Source: Cucumis sativus
Lineage: Eukaryota > Streptophyta > Magnoliopsida > Cucurbitales > Cucurbitaceae
Assembly (NCBI RefSeq): GCF_000004075.3
Contig: NC_026659.2
Span: 26,492,272 to 26,556,271 of the forward strand
Reading direction: 5' to 3'
DNA: 64,000 nucleotides
The position numbers were made by a program, and so were the translations under genes. Shown here one piece after another: positions 61,567-64,000 of this stretch. Position 1 is the stretch's first letter, and each line of letters begins with the position of its first letter. Under the pieces are notes generated by a model. That model ran no database searches, was not told the origin of the DNA, and saw only the letters and a program-made list of their open reading frames with translations.

Positions 61567-63656
61567 TTATGCATTGAACAAATTCCAGTGATGATCAGTT
61601 GGTAGATTTTCCTTGATCTTTTCAAGTCTTTTGAGAATTTCCAGGAAAGAAGGTCTCTTGTTCATATCAGATGCCCAACATTCTTCTGTCAACCTGGGAA
61701 ATGAGAAGCTATCTCCATAAATTGGTCTAAAAGGCAAATGTTCTTTTTTACACGAGAAGATGCAATAGTAATGCCGGGAGTAACATTGGGGGAATGTAAA
61801 TTCGAGTGGGAGATACTAAATGTGAGAAAAAGAACTAAATGATTAGGTTGAATACGAAACAGGAATGACTGACTTACTCTCTCAGAACAGGAAGGTATCC
61901 TTTCGCACGGAACATCGGTCTGTGACCTTCAGCCACATACTTAGCAGCTTCATATGGCTCATAATTTGCCAGTGGAGGGTCTCCCTCAAGCATCTGCACC
62001 AGTTGGAATGTTGTGAGTCAAATCAAATGAAGTATCTTGCAATAAAAATTTACGACCATTCTAGCAAACGGAAATATTACCTCGTATAATATCATTGCAA
62101 AAGAAAAAACATCCACCTTCTTGTCATATTTTCTGTGTTTAAAAACTTCAGGAGCCATATAACGGTCTTTTCTCAACATGCACGACACGATAAAGAAGAT
62201 TTAAGCAATAAGGAATTATGTAGAACTGAAAATAACTGTATGACAGGTACTTACAACTCCCGGTCTCGCCAGTCATTTTGTAAACATCGTGTGAATTTTG
62301 AACCTTGATGAGCTTGCTTAGACCGAAATCACCAACTTTTAGATGGTCCGCACCAGAATTCACTAAAAGAACGTTCCTGGTGATATGGTTTTTCAAGTCT
62401 CGTATGTTAGTCCGTGGCAAAAGATTTTGGAGTTAGAGAGGGATTGCATGCTCATAAAAGTCTGGAACTCACCTTGGTTTTAGATCACGGTGAATTATAA
62501 CATTTGGTTCATTGTGGAGATAAGCCATTCCCCTGCAATAAGAATTGTTATCAAACTAATTAAACCGATGAGTAAACTCCCAAGGAGCAAATGTTCGACT
62601 TGATTAAACATCAGATGAATTAATTTGTTATGAAAATTTATTTCTAGAGTTCGAGTAGGATGAGATTTTAGATACTAAGATATCAGTAAGAATGTCTCAA
62701 ACAACCAAATGACCTTATTCACAAATAAATTGTGCATTAATGAAAGCCTAGAGATTAGATCGTGGGTATATAAACAAATTTAAAGAAAAACACTAATCTT
62801 ATAGCAACATTTTCCAAATAAAGCAAAACTGAGGAATATTTCTTTCTATTTATTTCATCAAGTTTTTTCATTAGGTCGATCCATCATATAAGGGGTTTAA
62901 AGCAATCCAACGTCACAATTTGTCAAGTAAAATGCCCCCCTCACTGTGCATAAAAAACCAGATGTAGTTCAGGCAGAAACAGAATCCAAGTAAAAGGAAA
63001 AGAACTAAATCTTTTGATCAGTTCTTTCATCTTCAATAATCTTGTTTCTTACTGGAAAACTTTTCAAAAATTCATGTTCCTTCACATTAAATTAAAATGA
63101 ACGTGGATGAACATTTTTAAGAAAAAACAGATCAATTTTACCACAAGTCAAATAGTAAGATTTTAAAAAAAATAACATTGTGGGAGAATGATCTACCATT
63201 TCCCTAAGAGCAGTGAGGAGCCACATTAGTGTAACGTTCATTTATCTGGTAATATCCAGTGCAAAATAATAGAAACCTTTAGAACTACTCGCTTATTTAA
63301 AAAATTCTGCAGGGCATCTTATTTCTTTTCTACAAAAGTTCTGTGGAATCAAATTTGTATTACCGGGCAATGTCCAGCGCAAAATTGATGGCCGTTGCAG
63401 GACTGAGCGAACCTTTGTCCTTGAGGTACTGGTGAAGATCACCCTAAGGGGCCAATGTCACCGAGCATGAGTAAATTAAAATAATGAAACCAAAAGCTTG
63501 TAGGTATCAAAATAAAAATAAAATCTATCAGTTACCCCTCTCAAGTATTCAGTGATTAGCATAAGTGGTTTCTTCTCAGTGACAGCTCCAAGAAATTGGA
63601 CAATGTTAGGGTGGCGTAGCTTCACCAACAGATTAACCTCATGTCGAAAGTCCTGA
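61567..63656 (-). CDS. VIK-like protein kinase (Raf-like MAPKKK), 3' part, partial
   Basis: Seven exons are visible: 63536-63656, 63364-63443, 62473-62532, 62255-62376, 62081-62166, 61878-61993 and 61567-61693. They encode the last 236 residues of a kinase. In order the sequence shows DFRHEVNLLVKLRHPNIVQF, LMLITEYLRGGDLHQYLKDK, the catalytic loop VIIHRDLKPRNVLLVN, the DFG segment HLKVGDFGLSKLIKV, then MTGETGSYRYMAPEVF. It ends with CWASDMNKRPSFLEILKRLE and DHHWNLFNA. This is the C-lobe of a Raf-like MAPKKK. The wording matches Arabidopsis VIK (At1g14000), which binds the receptor kinase BRL2/VH1 in vein patterning and also affects vacuolar sugar transport. The ankyrin-containing N-terminus and the Gly-loop/Lys part lie beyond the right edge. 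The catalytic His-Arg-Asp and Asp-Phe-Gly are intact. Confidence 0.92.
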
Positions 63657-64000
63657 CTGAACGAGAAAATCCAACACTTACAATTAACTCCAATCCCATT
63701 AACTTAGTAAAAATTTAGGTGGATATTGTAATGAAAAGAAATACGGAAAAAATAATGGAGAATAGTGGTAAGAGGCTTTAGAAATAAATTTTTAATTTAA
63801 GAGAAAGGAGAAATAAATACAAAGGACCAGTATCCAGGAAAAATAAATCCAAAATGGAGATTTTCCATAAAGTTCGCTGTTCTGTTGTACCTTAGGAATA
63901 TGTACAGTACATTGTTTTAGAAGTCAAATACTTTTCCTTCAACATAAATTTTATCAAGCGTAACTAGACAAGGAACAGTTTCATCAGATGGAACTATCTA
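63657..64000. other. Intron of the VIK-like gene, to the window end
   Basis: AT-rich, with no exon recognisable on the minus strand. The preceding kinase exon must lie right of the window. Confidence 0.6.

Noticed and set aside
1-64000. LTR retroelement, virus-like element, CRISPR array or toxin gene
   Set aside because: No long direct repeats with primer-binding sites, no reverse transcriptase, integrase or capsid motifs, no spaced repeat array and no toxin-like frame were seen.

Overview
This window is nuclear DNA from a flowering plant, almost certainly a eudicot. Genes carry GT-AG introns, the spacers are very AT-rich, and the families are plant-specific (NAC, Casparian strip protein, GT37 xyloglucan fucosyltransferase, PHO1, VIK-type kinase). 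A cucurbit is my best guess from the look of the spacer repeats and from protein recall, but the sequence alone does not prove it.

I find 14 protein-coding genes, 12 complete and two cut by the window ends. From left to right they are: first exon of a plastid-type methyltransferase-like protein (-, runs off the left end); endosulfine/ARPP19-family protein (-); Casparian strip membrane protein (+); NAP-clade NAC transcription factor (-); TPR-SET methyltransferase (-); mitochondrial carrier UCP3 (+); mitoribosomal protein mS23 (-); GT37 fucosyltransferase (-); mitoribosomal protein bL32m (+); PHO1-type phosphate exporter A (+); GCK-domain protein (+); PHO1-type exporter B (-); O-fucosyltransferase-family protein (-); and VIK-like protein kinase (-, N-terminal exons beyond the right end). 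I rebuilt all exon-intron structures by hand. The exon lengths keep the reading frame in every multi-exon gene.

The genes are not one pathway. Their order does look like old conserved synteny: from memory, the families sit together in related blocks of Arabidopsis chromosome 1 (around At1g14000-14160, At1g26730-26760 and At1g69490-69526). Loose themes are mitochondrial function (UCP3, mS23, bL32m, possibly the GCK protein), cell wall and glycan work (fucosyltransferase, O-fucosyltransferase family, Casparian strip protein) and phosphate export (two PHO1 genes facing each other around the GCK gene).

Spacers are AT-rich with microsatellites. The longest (about 44.4-52.7 kb) holds a decayed nuclear copy of plastid atpB (about 47.9-48.36 kb) and a palindrome-containing dispersed-repeat candidate. 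I saw no convincing LTR element, virus-like element, CRISPR array or tRNA gene. Nothing here amounts to a new multi-gene system. The most checkable oddities are a histidine-rich insertion in one SPX domain, the Mia40-like cysteine layout of the GCK protein, a 47-codon ORF upstream of PHO1-A, and the plastid DNA insertion.
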